A stretch of 64,000 nucleotides of DNA from Lactococcus fujiensis JCM 16395 (GCF_002441655.1 NZ_JXJU01000001.1:124001-188000); one strand, 5' to 3'; positions 37,334 to 46,859 are shown, counted from the stretch's first letter. The notes: generated by a model from the sequence alone, not told the origin. Numbers and translations are program-made.

Positions 37334-39559
37334 ATGATATATAAGACAATTACAAAAGGTAGTGCCAGATTTACTGTTATGACCGAACAGTTAATTCGAA
37401 TAGAATATAGCCCAACTGGTGAATTCGAAGATGGACAAACACAGATTGTTCAGGACAGAAATTTTGAACAAGTTCATTTTGATGTCATTGAAAAAGAAAA
37501 TGGCATTGAAATTTTGACTTCAAATTTACATTTATATTACTTGGGAGGGGTGTTTACCAACTCGAGTTTATACGCAGATGTAAAGTTCAATTTTTCAGTT
37601 TATTCAAATCGGTGGTATTACGGAAAATCATATGACGGTAATCTTCTCGGGACAACACGAACACTCGATAAGGTTGATGGTGCATGTGAACTTGATGAAG
37701 GCATTATGTCTCAAAATGGATTTACGATTTTAACTGACAACAGTTTGGTTTTAACAGATTCACAAGATATTTTGGGTAAATCGATGGATTCAATTGATAT
37801 CTACTTATTTGCATATGGGAGAGAATACCGAGAAGCGCTGAAGGACTATTATCATCTTACGGGGGCAACACCACTTTTACCTCGCTTTGCATTAGGAAAC
37901 TGGTGGAGTAGATTTTATGATTATTCAGAAACTTCCTATCTGGATCTGATGAATAAGTTTAAGAAGAAGAATGTCCCTTTGTCTGTTTCTGTAATTGATA
38001 TGGACTGGCATCGCGTATCAGATGTCCCTAGTCGATTCGGTTCAGGTTGGACTGGATATTCGTGGAATAAGTCTCTTTTCCCTAATCCCAAACGTTTTTT
38101 ATCTGAACTACATGATAAAGGTTTAAAGATCACATTGAATGATCATCCAGCAGATGGAATTCGCGCTTTTGAAGATGTGTATGCAACACTTGCCAAACGA
38201 TTATCACTGAATGAAGAATTAGAAGAATCGGCTCAATTTGATTTCGATAACCCAGAATTTCGGAGAGGTTATTTTGAGGATGTCCATGGTCCACTTGAAG
38301 CAGATGGTGTTGATTTTTGGTGGTTAGACTGGCAACAAGGTTCGGTTTCTAGTTCAGGAGCTGATCCATTATGGCTAATCAATCACTACCAGTATCGAGA
38401 TGCACAGAAAATCATGCCCAATAATATCATTCTTAGTCGTTATGCTGGGCCAGGAAGTCATCGATATCCGCTTGGTTTTTCAGGAGATACAGTCATTTCT
38501 TGGGAAAGTCTAGATTTTCAGCCCTATTTTACAACGACTGCCACAAATATAGGGTATACTTGGTGGAGTCATGATATCGGTGGGCATATGCAAGGATATA
38601 AGGATAATGAATTGTCTCTTCGATGGCTTCAGTATGGTGTGTTTTCTCCGATAAATCGACTCCATTCATCAAAATCGGAATTTACGAGTAAAGAACCTTG
38701 GCACTTCGATACTGATACTGAAGAATGCATGGAAAGCTTCTTACGTTTGCGGCATCGACTTATTCCCTATCTCTATTCAGCTAATGTGTTAACTCATGAT
38801 GAGGGCTTGGCATTGATTGAACCCCTTTATTACAGATATCCTCTTGATTCAGAGGCTTATGAATATAGAAACCAATATTTTTTTGGATCAGAACTAATGG
38901 TAGCACCTATCACTAGTAAATCTATCAAAGAACTCGAACTAGGTAAAGTTAAAGTATGGTTCCCCAAAGGGAAATGGTATGATTTCTTTACTGGTCAAAA
39001 ATATGATGGGGGTGTTGAAATCAGTATTTTCCGTGAAAAAACTCAAATGCCAGTCTTTGCAAAGGCTGGAGCAATTATTCCTTTAGATAAAAACCCAATG
39101 GAAAATAATGAGTTTCCTAGAGAATTAATGTGGTGTATTTTCCCTGGGGATAATGGTGAATATGTATTACATGAAGAAGGATGTAGAACTAAAATAGCTT
39201 TGAAAAATAAGCAGCTCTCATTGACGTTAGATTTTGACGATAATATTTCTGAAGCTATCAAAGAAAAAGTGATGAATCGCAGTCATCAAGTTATTTATGC
39301 GGGTCATACAATTTCTGATATTTACATTGGTGATTTCGATTTAGATTTACAAGATTTAAATGATAAATTTGATTGGAAATTTGAAAATGAATTATTCAGA
39401 AGGTTAGACATTGCGGAAATCAATTATGAGGAAAAGGACTATCTTTATCAGAAATTGTCTTCAATACCAGAATTTGATAAACGTGTTGCTTTTTTGAAAA
39501 ATATCTCCTCCAAAGAGCTACAAGACAGTATATTTGAACTTGTTTATAGTGGAAAATAA
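37334..39559 (+). CDS. GH31 alpha-glucosidase
   Basis: This cytoplasmic glycoside hydrolase of family 31 has 741 residues and no signal peptide. The nucleophile is expected as Asp332 in FWWLDWQQG and the acid/base as Asp385 in GFSGDTVISWES; IDMDWH and SHDIGGHMQGY are further active-site loops. The WWLDWQ form differs from the WIDMNE of maltase-type GH31 enzymes. A GH31 enzyme from L. lactis subsp. cremoris is described as specific for alpha-1,3-linked nigero-oligosaccharides; whether this is its orthologue I cannot test. The operon context means it acts on sugars brought in by the ABC importer. The C-terminal 110 residues show no familiar domain. Confidence 0.85.
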   Translation: MIYKTITKGSARFTVMTEQLIRIEYSPTGEFEDGQTQIVQDRNFEQVHFDVIEKENGIEILTSNLHLYYLGGVFTNSSLYADVKFNFSVYSNRWYYGKSYDGNLLGTTRTLDKVDGACELDEGIMSQNGFTILTDNSLVLTDSQDILGKSMDSIDIYLFAYGREYREALKDYYHLTGATPLLPRFALGNWWSRFYDYSETSYLDLMNKFKKKNVPLSVSVIDMDWHRVSDVPSRFGSGWTGYSWNKSLFPNPKRFLSELHDKGLKITLNDHPADGIRAFEDVYATLAKRLSLNEELEESAQFDFDNPEFRRGYFEDVHGPLEADGVDFWWLDWQQGSVSSSGADPLWLINHYQYRDAQKIMPNNIILSRYAGPGSHRYPLGFSGDTVISWESLDFQPYFTTTATNIGYTWWSHDIGGHMQGYKDNELSLRWLQYGVFSPINRLHSSKSEFTSKEPWHFDTDTEECMESFLRLRHRLIPYLYSANVLTHDEGLALIEPLYYRYPLDSEAYEYRNQYFFGSELMVAPITSKSIKELELGKVKVWFPKGKWYDFFTGQKYDGGVEISIFREKTQMPVFAKAGAIIPLDKNPMENNEFPRELMWCIFPGDNGEYVLHEEGCRTKIALKNKQLSLTLDFDDNISEAIKEKVMNRSHQVIYAGHTISDIYIGDFDLDLQDLNDKFDWKFENELFRRLDIAEINYEEKDYLYQKLSSIPEFDKRVAFLKNISSKELQDSIFELVYSGK

Positions 39560-39560
39560 A

Positions 39561-39597
39561 TAAAAAGCTCTGTATAATAGTGATACAGAGCTTTTTA
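39561..39597 (+). terminator. Terminator after the GH31 gene
   Basis: AAAAAGCTCTGTAT and ATACAGAGCTTTTT form a perfect 14-bp stem with a seven-base loop. Confidence 0.88.
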
Positions 39598-39619
39598 ATA
39601 AATAAGTTAAGGAGTAGGC

Positions 39620-40624
39620 ATGAAAAAAATCACCTTAAAAGAAATTGCACAGTTAGCTGGCGTATCTGTTATGACTGTTTCAAATGTAATTAGAGAGAAC
39701 GATTCAAAGGTCTCGCTCGAAACGAAAGAGAAAATTCAATCGCTCGTAAAGAAATATAATTATGTTCCAAATCAAAATGCATCAAATTTGAGAACTGGGA
39801 AGTCGAGCTTGATAGGTGTTTTATTTTATTCCAATCGAAAAAATTCGACAACGGATTTCACGGATCCGTTTATTTCTTCAATCGTTACAGGTGTGAGTTC
39901 TGCTGCTAGAGAAAATGGATATTTCACAATGATTCATTCTGTTCAGAGTCCAGAATCAGTAGTAACTCTACAAATGAACTGGAAATTCGCTGGATTCGTG
40001 GTGATAGGACTACCCAGTGATGACTTTTATAAGATTGATTCTGTAATCCAAACACCTGTCAGTTACATTGATACCTATTGGCAGGAGGATAAGCCGTTGA
40101 AAAAGAAACCTCGTAACTTTATTGAAACGAATGAAAAAATGATTTCACGTAATGTTGCTTCCTTCATCAATGAATTACATCATGAGAATGTCTTGTTTTA
40201 TAGTTTTGATTTTGATAAAAGTAAACCTAGTGTAATTCAAAAACGTTACCTTGGTTTTAAGGAAAAATTTCAGGGAAATATATTTGAGAGAAGTACTTCA
40301 AGTGCAGATTATCAAAGTATTTTACAATCGGTTAAAGATTATTTATCAGCTCAACCATTTACATTAATTTATACAACTGCAGATATTTTAGCTGTTAAGT
40401 TAAATCAAATATTTAAAGATATCTCAGTCATCGGAATTGACAACGCAGAATTTACAGATTTTGTAACGCCTAAGCTAACAACAGTCGCAATTGACCAAGT
40501 TAAAAAAGGGGAAGTAGCAATTGAACGACTTCTGGAATCAATTGAGAGCGGTACGTCAGCATATTATGAATTAGAGAGTCAATTAATTATCAGGGATAGT
40601 GCCTGGATAAATCAGGCAGAATGA
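39620..40624 (+). CDS. LacI/GalR-family regulator of the GH31/ABC operon
   Basis: The N-terminal helix-turn-helix (TLKEIAQLAGVSVMTVSNVI, residues 4-23) and hinge (NQNASNLRTGKSSLIGVLFY) are typical, followed by a sugar-binding effector domain; total 334 residues. It lies directly after the operon terminator, and AAGGAG serves its ATG. No separate promoter was clearly seen between terminator and start, so some read-through is likely. It is the best candidate to bind the palindrome at 33069-33084. The inducer would be an oligosaccharide or breakdown product handled by the operon. Confidence 0.87.
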   Translation: MKKITLKEIAQLAGVSVMTVSNVIRENDSKVSLETKEKIQSLVKKYNYVPNQNASNLRTGKSSLIGVLFYSNRKNSTTDFTDPFISSIVTGVSSAARENGYFTMIHSVQSPESVVTLQMNWKFAGFVVIGLPSDDFYKIDSVIQTPVSYIDTYWQEDKPLKKKPRNFIETNEKMISRNVASFINELHHENVLFYSFDFDKSKPSVIQKRYLGFKEKFQGNIFERSTSSADYQSILQSVKDYLSAQPFTLIYTTADILAVKLNQIFKDISVIGIDNAEFTDFVTPKLTTVAIDQVKKGEVAIERLLESIESGTSAYYELESQLIIRDSAWINQAE

Positions 40625-40656
40625 AAAGTTAGTGATCTAATCTTTATTCACTTATT

Positions 40657-40685
40657 TTGACAGAGCAAACCCTTTAGTCTATAAT
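40657..40685 (+). promoter_or_regulatory. Promoter of the RpiR-family gene
   Basis: TTGACA at 40657 and TATAAT at 40680-40685 with 17 bases between them. Confidence 0.8.
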
Positions 40686-40736
40686 AAAAAAGTCTTTTAA
40701 CAAAGGGAGTTACGAAAGGTTAATTAGGGTGAATTA

Positions 40737-41477
40737 GTGACCAATCAAAAGTTGTCTAATGCAGAGAGTTATACTTGGCAAATTATTCAGGAGCATTATA
40801 AACAAGTGCCTAAGTTGTCGATTTCTGAAATTGCAGATTTAGCACATGTTTCGATTTCTACTGTGAATAGGACTGTCAAAAAGAAGGGTTATGCTGGTTA
40901 TGCTGATTTCAGATATTCATTAGAGAAAAAGGAATTACCTCAGATTCAGGGCTTTTCTTCTGAGGTTTTAGTGGCCATTTCCAAAAATGAAGAAGAATTA
41001 CTTTATACTATTCACGGAATTTCTGCCGAATCAATTGAAAATGCGGTTCAACTGATTGATTCAGCTTCTGAAATATTACTTTTTGCTCAAGGTCTTTCAG
41101 CAAATGCTGCCAAAGAAATGATGAAAAAACTGCAACTTTTTCATAAAAAGGTTAATCTGTATAGTGAGTCCGCCGAAATGCTTTATTATGCCAACTTCAC
41201 AAACGCAAAAAGTCTAGTCATTGTATTGTCGCTGTCAGGTGAAACGGATGAAATTATTAAAGCATTAAAAGCTGCCAAGCAAAAACACGCTGTGGCTATT
41301 GGCCTGACGGTTTCATCAAATAGTCGATTGGCTCGATTGGCGGATGTGTCGCTTGTGGGTTATAAAAGTCCATTAGAGGTTAATTATTTTGACTTGGATG
41401 TTCATAGTCGATTACCCCTTTACATTTTGGTACGTGTCCTTTTTGATGCATTCTCAATTTTTCAAAAAAGAAAATAA
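40737..41477 (+). CDS. RpiR-family transcriptional regulator (helix-turn-helix plus SIS)
   Basis: A 246-residue regulator with an N-terminal RpiR helix-turn-helix (LSISEIADLAHVSISTVNRTVKKKGYAGYADFRYSL, about residues 25-62) and a C-terminal SIS domain that binds phosphosugars (SASEILLFAQGLSANAAKEM, then VIVLSLSGETDEII). Translation appears to start at GTG 40737, with AGGG nine bases upstream. It has a consensus promoter and lies directly before the galactose operon, ending at a long hairpin that may also be an operator. By position it may control gal genes in response to a sugar phosphate; this is inference. Confidence 0.85.
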   Translation: MTNQKLSNAESYTWQIIQEHYKQVPKLSISEIADLAHVSISTVNRTVKKKGYAGYADFRYSLEKKELPQIQGFSSEVLVAISKNEEELLYTIHGISAESIENAVQLIDSASEILLFAQGLSANAAKEMMKKLQLFHKKVNLYSESAEMLYYANFTNAKSLVIVLSLSGETDEIIKALKAAKQKHAVAIGLTVSSNSRLARLADVSLVGYKSPLEVNYFDLDVHSRLPLYILVRVLFDAFSIFQKRK

Positions 41478-41486
41478 GAAAATTTT

Positions 41487-41533
41487 GGAAAGGTTTCCAA
41501 TACATTTTTGAATGTTGGAAACCTTTTCTTTGT
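41487..41533 (+). terminator. Hairpin/possible operator between the RpiR gene and galP
   Basis: AAAGGTTTCCAA (41489-41500) pairs perfectly with TTGGAAACCTTT (41515-41526), followed by a broken T-run. The left arm itself is a near-palindrome, TTGGAAAGGTTTCCAA (41485-41500), and the right arm repeats its half-site. It may therefore be both terminator and protein-binding site. Confidence 0.6.
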
Positions 41534-41553
41534 GTAAAATGATACCATGTTTA

Positions 41554-41567
41554 TGTAAGCGATTTTA
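41554..41567 (+). promoter_or_regulatory. cre site upstream of the gal operon
   Basis: TGTAAGCGATTTTA fits the cre consensus with one mismatch and lies 29 bases before galP, between the probable promoter and the ribosome site, so CcpA should repress the operon. Confidence 0.7.
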
Positions 41568-41595
41568 TTTATAAAATCAAAAAGGAGGTCCATCC

Positions 41596-42993
41596 ATGAA
41601 TGGTGGAAAAATGAAACAAAGAGTTTCATATATGTTAGGTGCGATTGGGCATGATACTTATTATGCTGCTATCAGTACATTTTTTATTGCTTTTGTAACA
41701 AGTCAAATGTTCGCTGGTTCTAAGCATGAAGATGCAATGATTGCTTTAGTTACTTCACTTGTTGTAATTATTCGTCTTATCGAAATTGCTTTTGATCCGA
41801 TTATAGGCTCGATTATTGACAATACTCATACTAAATGGGGAAAATTTAAACCTTGGTTGGTAGTTGGCGGATTGGTTTCATCAGTCATGATCGTTTTGAT
41901 GTTTTCAGATTTCTTTGGTCTTGCAAAAGGGTCAAATACAACACTGTTTATTATATTTTTTATTATTTCATTTGTCATTTTGGATGCCTTTTATTCATTT
42001 AAAGATATTGCTTTCTGGTCAATGATTCCAGCCCTTTCTTCAAAAAATGAAGAACGCGAAACTTTAGGAACATTTGCTCGTTTTGGTTCCGCCATTGGAT
42101 CACAGGGGACAACTATTTTGGTTATCCCAATTACCTATTACTTTACCCAATTGATGACAGGCCATCATAGCCAAGGAGCTTCAGGTTGGTTCGCATTTGG
42201 CGTTATTGCTGCAATTGTATCAGGTGGAACAGCATTGATTACTGCTTGGGGAACAAAAGAAAATGATTCTGTTCTTCGTCAAGAAACGAAAAAAACAAGT
42301 ACCGTCGATGTTTTCAAAGCTTTGTTTAAGAATGATCAATTAATGTGGCTTTCACTTTCATACATCTTATTCGCATTGGCTTACGTTGCCACAACTGCAA
42401 CATTGATTTTGAATTTCACTTTCGTTTTAGGTAATGCGAGTCTTTACTCAATCACTGGTATTGTTGGATTTGTTGGTTCAATCTGTTTGGTTCCACTGTT
42501 TCCAGTTTTAGCCAATAAATTTGGCCGTCGAAAAGTTTTTACTGGTGCTGTCCTCTCTATGCTTATCGGCTATGCTATTTTTGTTATTGGTTCATCTGTT
42601 CCATCTACGATTATCGGTTTGATTTTCTTAACAACACCTTATCAGCTTGTATTCTTGTCAGTCTTGATGACAATCACTGACTCAGTTGAATATGGCCAGT
42701 GGAAAAATGGCGTTCGTAACGAAGCTGTTACGCTAGCGATGCGTCCACTGTTGGATAAAATTGCTGGTGCTTTTTCAAATGGTATCTTCGGTTTTGTAGC
42801 AATCGCTGCTGGAATGACAGGTTCAACTTACAATCCTGACAAAACTTACGGTGTTGGAACTTTCAAAATTTATGCCTTCATTGTTCCTGCAGTTTTGATG
42901 GTTATTTCACTTGCAATTTATCTCGGAAAAGTAAAATTGACTGAAAAACGCCATCAGGAAATTGTTGCTGAATTAGAAGAAAAACTAAAATAA
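41596..42993 (+). CDS. galP: Galactose permease (GPH sugar:cation symporter)
   Basis: A 465-residue, 12-span symporter of the glycoside-pentoside-hexuronide family. It shows the DPIIGSIIDNTHTKWGKFKPWLVVGG motif after the second span, typical of MelB/LacS relatives, and lacks the C-terminal EIIA domain of LacS. AAGGAGG lies seven bases before ATG 41596. As the first gene of galP-galM-galK-galT-galE it most likely imports galactose. A cre site and an RpiR regulator lie upstream, and a hairpin separates it from galM. Confidence 0.85.
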   Translation: MNGGKMKQRVSYMLGAIGHDTYYAAISTFFIAFVTSQMFAGSKHEDAMIALVTSLVVIIRLIEIAFDPIIGSIIDNTHTKWGKFKPWLVVGGLVSSVMIVLMFSDFFGLAKGSNTTLFIIFFIISFVILDAFYSFKDIAFWSMIPALSSKNEERETLGTFARFGSAIGSQGTTILVIPITYYFTQLMTGHHSQGASGWFAFGVIAAIVSGGTALITAWGTKENDSVLRQETKKTSTVDVFKALFKNDQLMWLSLSYILFALAYVATTATLILNFTFVLGNASLYSITGIVGFVGSICLVPLFPVLANKFGRRKVFTGAVLSMLIGYAIFVIGSSVPSTIIGLIFLTTPYQLVFLSVLMTITDSVEYGQWKNGVRNEAVTLAMRPLLDKIAGAFSNGIFGFVAIAAGMTGSTYNPDKTYGVGTFKIYAFIVPAVLMVISLAIYLGKVKLTEKRHQEIVAELEEKLK

Positions 42994-43003
42994 TATAATA
43001 TTT

Positions 43004-43034
43004 ATGATGAGCTAGTGGAAACACTAGCCATCAT
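43004..43034 (+). promoter_or_regulatory. Intercistronic hairpin between galP and galM
   Basis: ATGATG-A-GCTAGTG pairs with CACTAGC-CATCAT around a GAAA tetraloop, a 13-bp stem with one bulged A and no T-run. It probably sets relative mRNA stability of permease and enzyme genes. Confidence 0.6.
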
Positions 43035-43049
43035 GGTTTGGAGAATTGT

Positions 43050-44066
43050 ATGAAAATTTCAACCAAAGATTTTGGCCTTGGGTCAACCTTAATCAACTTT
43101 ACGAATGAAGCGGGAGTTTCAATCTCATTTACAAACCTGGGGGCTCGCGTGGTCGATTGGATTGTGGGGAAGAAGAATATTATCTTGGGCTTTGAAACAG
43201 CTCAGGAGTACCTTGCGAAAGATGCTTATCCTGGTGCGACTATTGGTCGGACAGCGGGGAGAATTAAGAATGGGCAAGTTGTCATCAATGACAAAATTGT
43301 TCAACTCAACGAGAATGAATTTCCACAAACCTTGCACGGAGGTGAAGATTCTTTTCATACTAAACTGTGGTGTTTCGAAATTTTTGACCAGGGTGATGTT
43401 GCAGGTGTTAAATTTTATTTGACCTCAAATGATGGTGAGAATGGTTATCCTGGCAAATTGGATGTTGTCGTAACGCATTCATTTGATGAAAATTCATGTT
43501 GGGCCATTGACTATTTGGCTAAATCAACGAAGGACACAGTCTTTAACCCTACGGGGCACGTTTATTTCAACCTTAATGGGGATGCAAGTCAATCAGTTGG
43601 AAATCATACTTTAAAAGTGGCAGCTTCAAGATATGTCCCATTATTAGATAAAAGTCAGATTGTTCGTGGAGATATTGCCGATGTCAATCAAACGGGATTT
43701 GATTTTAGAGCTGAAAAACGAATTGACGATGCTTTTAATAGTAAAACGGATCAAATAGATCTCGTTGGTGGCCTTGACCACCCTTTCTTACTTGATGATG
43801 TTAGATTGGACAAAGAACAAGCACGCTTGGCCTTAGATAATTTGTCTGTATCTGTCAACACTGACCGACCAAGTATTTGTATTTTTACGGCTAACTTTGG
43901 AGATATGGGCACAGTATATCGCGGAAAGCCAGAAATTCATCACGGTGGAATTACATTCGAAACACAAATTGCTCCAGGTTCACAACAAATTCCTGAACTC
44001 GGTGATATTAGCCTTAAAGCTGGTGAAGCATACCATGCGACCACAACTTATACACTTAACTTTTAA
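43050..44066 (+). CDS. galM: Aldose 1-epimerase (galactose mutarotase)
   Basis: It converts beta-D-galactose to the alpha anomer required by galactokinase. The catalytic His residues are in TLHGGEDSFHTKLW and NPTGHVYFNLNGD and the catalytic Glu in GGITFETQIAPG near the C-terminus. ATG 43050 is six bases after GGAG; the upstream TTG lies in that site. At 338 residues it is normal. It is second in the gal operon. Confidence 0.92.
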   Translation: MKISTKDFGLGSTLINFTNEAGVSISFTNLGARVVDWIVGKKNIILGFETAQEYLAKDAYPGATIGRTAGRIKNGQVVINDKIVQLNENEFPQTLHGGEDSFHTKLWCFEIFDQGDVAGVKFYLTSNDGENGYPGKLDVVVTHSFDENSCWAIDYLAKSTKDTVFNPTGHVYFNLNGDASQSVGNHTLKVAASRYVPLLDKSQIVRGDIADVNQTGFDFRAEKRIDDAFNSKTDQIDLVGGLDHPFLLDDVRLDKEQARLALDNLSVSVNTDRPSICIFTANFGDMGTVYRGKPEIHHGGITFETQIAPGSQQIPELGDISLKAGEAYHATTTYTLNF

Positions 44067-44081
44067 TGAGGAGAAATAACG

Positions 44082-45281
44082 ATGTCAATAGTAGTAGAAA
44101 ATAGCACAAACTTATCAGCAATGACAGCTAAATTCACTGAGGTATTCGGTGATTCTAAAAATCTTGCTTACTTTTTTAGTCCAGGTCGAATCAATTTAAT
44201 TGGAGAGCATACAGATTACAATGGCGGCTATGTTTTCCCAGCTTCCATTACAATTGGAACCACGGGCTTAGCACGTTTGCGTCAAGACCAAAAAGTCCGT
44301 CTTTATTCGCTTAATTTTTCTGATCTTGGTGTGATTGAATTTGATTTGGCTGACGCAGATAAAAAAGATGAAGACCGTTGGTCAAATTATGTCAAAGGAA
44401 TGATTACAATGCTCCAAGGTGCTGGTTACAGCATCAACCAAGGCTTTGAACTCTTAGTCAATGGAGAAATTCCTACAGCTTCAGGCCTTTCGTCATCGGC
44501 TTCGCTAGAACTTTTGGTCGGTGTTGTTCTTGATGACCTGTTTAAACTGAATGTTCCTCGACTCGAATTGGTTCAATTAGGCCAAAAGACAGAAAATGAC
44601 TTTATCGGCGTTAATTCAGGAATTCTTGATCAATTTGCCATCGGGTTTGGACAGATCAACCAAGCTATTTTGCTTGATTGTAATACTTTAAAATATGAAA
44701 TGGTCCCTGTTGAACTGGGAGATTACGATATTGTTATCATGAATACAAATAAGCCTCGAGCTTTGACTGAATCAAAATATAATGAACGATTCGCTGAAAC
44801 AAGAGAAGCGCTCAAACGGATGCAAAGTAAACTCAATATCAATGCACTGGCAGAATTGTCCAACGAAACATTTGATGCGAATGCTCATCTTATCGGTGAC
44901 GAAACACTCATTAAGAGGGCCCGCCATGCGGTATACGAAAATAACCGAACAATCGTTGCCCAAAAAGCTTTCGTTGCAGGTGATTTGGAAAAATTTGGTC
45001 AACTCTTAAACGACTCTCATGCCTCATTGAAAAATGATTATGAAGTCACTGGAATTGAATTGGATACTTTAGCAGAAACAGCCCAGCAACAGGACGGAGT
45101 ACTCGGCAGTAGAATGACCGGTGCCGGTTTCGGTGGCTGTGCCATTGCTTTAGTCAAACATGATCAAATCGATGCTTTTGAAAAAGCAGTAGGTGACCGT
45201 TACGAAACCGTGGTTGGATATCCAGCCAGCTTTTACGTTGCTCAAATCGGTTCAGGCGCAACGAAATTGGACATTGATTAA
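44082..45281 (+). CDS. galK: Galactokinase
   Basis: It phosphorylates alpha-D-galactose with ATP to galactose 1-phosphate. The galactokinase signature PGRINLIGEHTDYNGGYVFP (residues 28-47), the GHMP ATP-binding motif PTASGLSSSASLEL and the C-terminal GSRMTGAGFGGCAIALV are intact. At 399 residues it is standard. GAGGAG precedes the ATG. Third gene of the Leloir operon. Confidence 0.95.
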   Translation: MSIVVENSTNLSAMTAKFTEVFGDSKNLAYFFSPGRINLIGEHTDYNGGYVFPASITIGTTGLARLRQDQKVRLYSLNFSDLGVIEFDLADADKKDEDRWSNYVKGMITMLQGAGYSINQGFELLVNGEIPTASGLSSSASLELLVGVVLDDLFKLNVPRLELVQLGQKTENDFIGVNSGILDQFAIGFGQINQAILLDCNTLKYEMVPVELGDYDIVIMNTNKPRALTESKYNERFAETREALKRMQSKLNINALAELSNETFDANAHLIGDETLIKRARHAVYENNRTIVAQKAFVAGDLEKFGQLLNDSHASLKNDYEVTGIELDTLAETAQQQDGVLGSRMTGAGFGGCAIALVKHDQIDAFEKAVGDRYETVVGYPASFYVAQIGSGATKLDID

Positions 45282-45336
45282 ATCAGTCATCAGTTATAAA
45301 AAAATGATGAAATGAATACTATTTAGAAAGTTAGAA

Positions 45337-46818
45337 ATGTCAATTTATCAATCCATACAAGATTTTATTTATTTAGCAATCAAAAATGGCACGATTGAAT
45401 CGATAGATGAAATCTATTGGCGCAATAAACTCCTTCAATTTTTGGGTCTAAATGATTGGCAAACGGTCAATGAGGAAGGGAAGGAACAGGATTCTCTTCA
45501 ACTCATGGATCAATTGCTTTCTTTTGCCAAAAAACATGACCTTTATGATTCTACTGACGAAGAAGCCATGGAATCTGCACTGATGGATTTCATCACACCA
45601 CGGCCGAGTCAAATTAATCAGACTTTTTGGAATAAATATCAAGATAGCCCAGATAAAGCCACTCAATATTTTTACCAGTTGGCTAAGGAAGTCAATCAAG
45701 TTAAAACGCGTGATATTGCAAGGAATATTGCTTATAAACACAACACGAAATACGGCCCGCTAGAAATCACGATTAACCTGTCAAAGCCAGAAAAAGATCC
45801 CAAAAAAATTGCGGCCGCAAAAAGCGCCGAAACTACAAATTATCCAGCTTGTCAACTTTGTATTGAAAACGAAGGCTATTATGGGCATGCTAATCACCCC
45901 GCAAGAAGCAACCATCGCATTATTAAGTGTGAATTGAACGGGGAAAAATGGGGCTTTCAATATTCGCCATATGCTTATTACAATGAACATTCAATATTGC
46001 TCAATGAAATTCATCAACCGATGGTCATAAATCAACGCGCCTTTGAGAACTTATTAGCCTTTCTAGACAAATTTCCGCACTATATGATCGGATCAAACGC
46101 AGATTTGCCAATCGTCGGAGGATCCATTTTGACGCATGACCACTACCAAGCTGGGCGTCATGAGTTTCCAATGGCAAAAGCAGGGATTCGTGAAGAAATT
46201 GAATTAAAACATTTTCCTACAATTCAGGCTGGAATTGTCAACTGGCCCATGTCTGTTCTTCGATTAGTAAGCACTGACCGAACGGAATTAATTCGAGCAG
46301 CAACGGCTGTATTGAAAAAATGGAAGACCTATTCAGACGTGAGCTTGGGAATCAAGGCTGTCACAGATGATGGAATTCTACATCATACGATTACCCCTAT
46401 TGCGCGAATTCGTGACGGAAAGTATGAAATGGATTTAGTATTGCGGGATAACAATACAAGCAAGGAATTTCCAGATGGTATTTTCCATCCTCATAAAAAA
46501 TTACACCATATCAAAAAAGAAAATATTGGTTTAATTGAGGTCATGGGACTTGCTATATTGCCTCCTCGACTAAAAACAGAACTGCGTGAAGTCGAGAAAT
46601 ACCTCCTTGATGAACCCAACCAGATGAATAAAATTCATCTAGAATGGGCCAATGAACTTAAGGAGAATCAAGACTTTAACAGCGACAATATTGAAGAAAA
46701 AGTAAGAGGAGCAGTAGGCGATATCTTTTTGGAAGTGCTAGAGGATGCAGGCGTTTTCAAAAATGATGCCGAAGGTGCAAGCGGATTTGCCCATTTTATT
46801 GCATTTTTGAATGACTAA
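45337..46818 (+). CDS. galT: UDP-glucose-hexose-1-phosphate uridylyltransferase (class II)
   Basis: It exchanges UMP between UDP-glucose and galactose 1-phosphate. The 493-residue length and lack of the class I HPHxQ motif place it in the Firmicutes type II family. Typical segments are SVLRLVSTDR, LPIVGGSILTHDHYQAGRHE and the CQLC pair near residue 170. AGAAAG serves as ribosome site. Fourth gene of the operon, separated by 55 bases from galK. Confidence 0.93.
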   Translation: MSIYQSIQDFIYLAIKNGTIESIDEIYWRNKLLQFLGLNDWQTVNEEGKEQDSLQLMDQLLSFAKKHDLYDSTDEEAMESALMDFITPRPSQINQTFWNKYQDSPDKATQYFYQLAKEVNQVKTRDIARNIAYKHNTKYGPLEITINLSKPEKDPKKIAAAKSAETTNYPACQLCIENEGYYGHANHPARSNHRIIKCELNGEKWGFQYSPYAYYNEHSILLNEIHQPMVINQRAFENLLAFLDKFPHYMIGSNADLPIVGGSILTHDHYQAGRHEFPMAKAGIREEIELKHFPTIQAGIVNWPMSVLRLVSTDRTELIRAATAVLKKWKTYSDVSLGIKAVTDDGILHHTITPIARIRDGKYEMDLVLRDNNTSKEFPDGIFHPHKKLHHIKKENIGLIEVMGLAILPPRLKTELREVEKYLLDEPNQMNKIHLEWANELKENQDFNSDNIEEKVRGAVGDIFLEVLEDAGVFKNDAEGASGFAHFIAFLND

Positions 46819-46859
46819 AGCTATACTAGTAATTGTAAATAAAGTAATTGGAGAATAAT

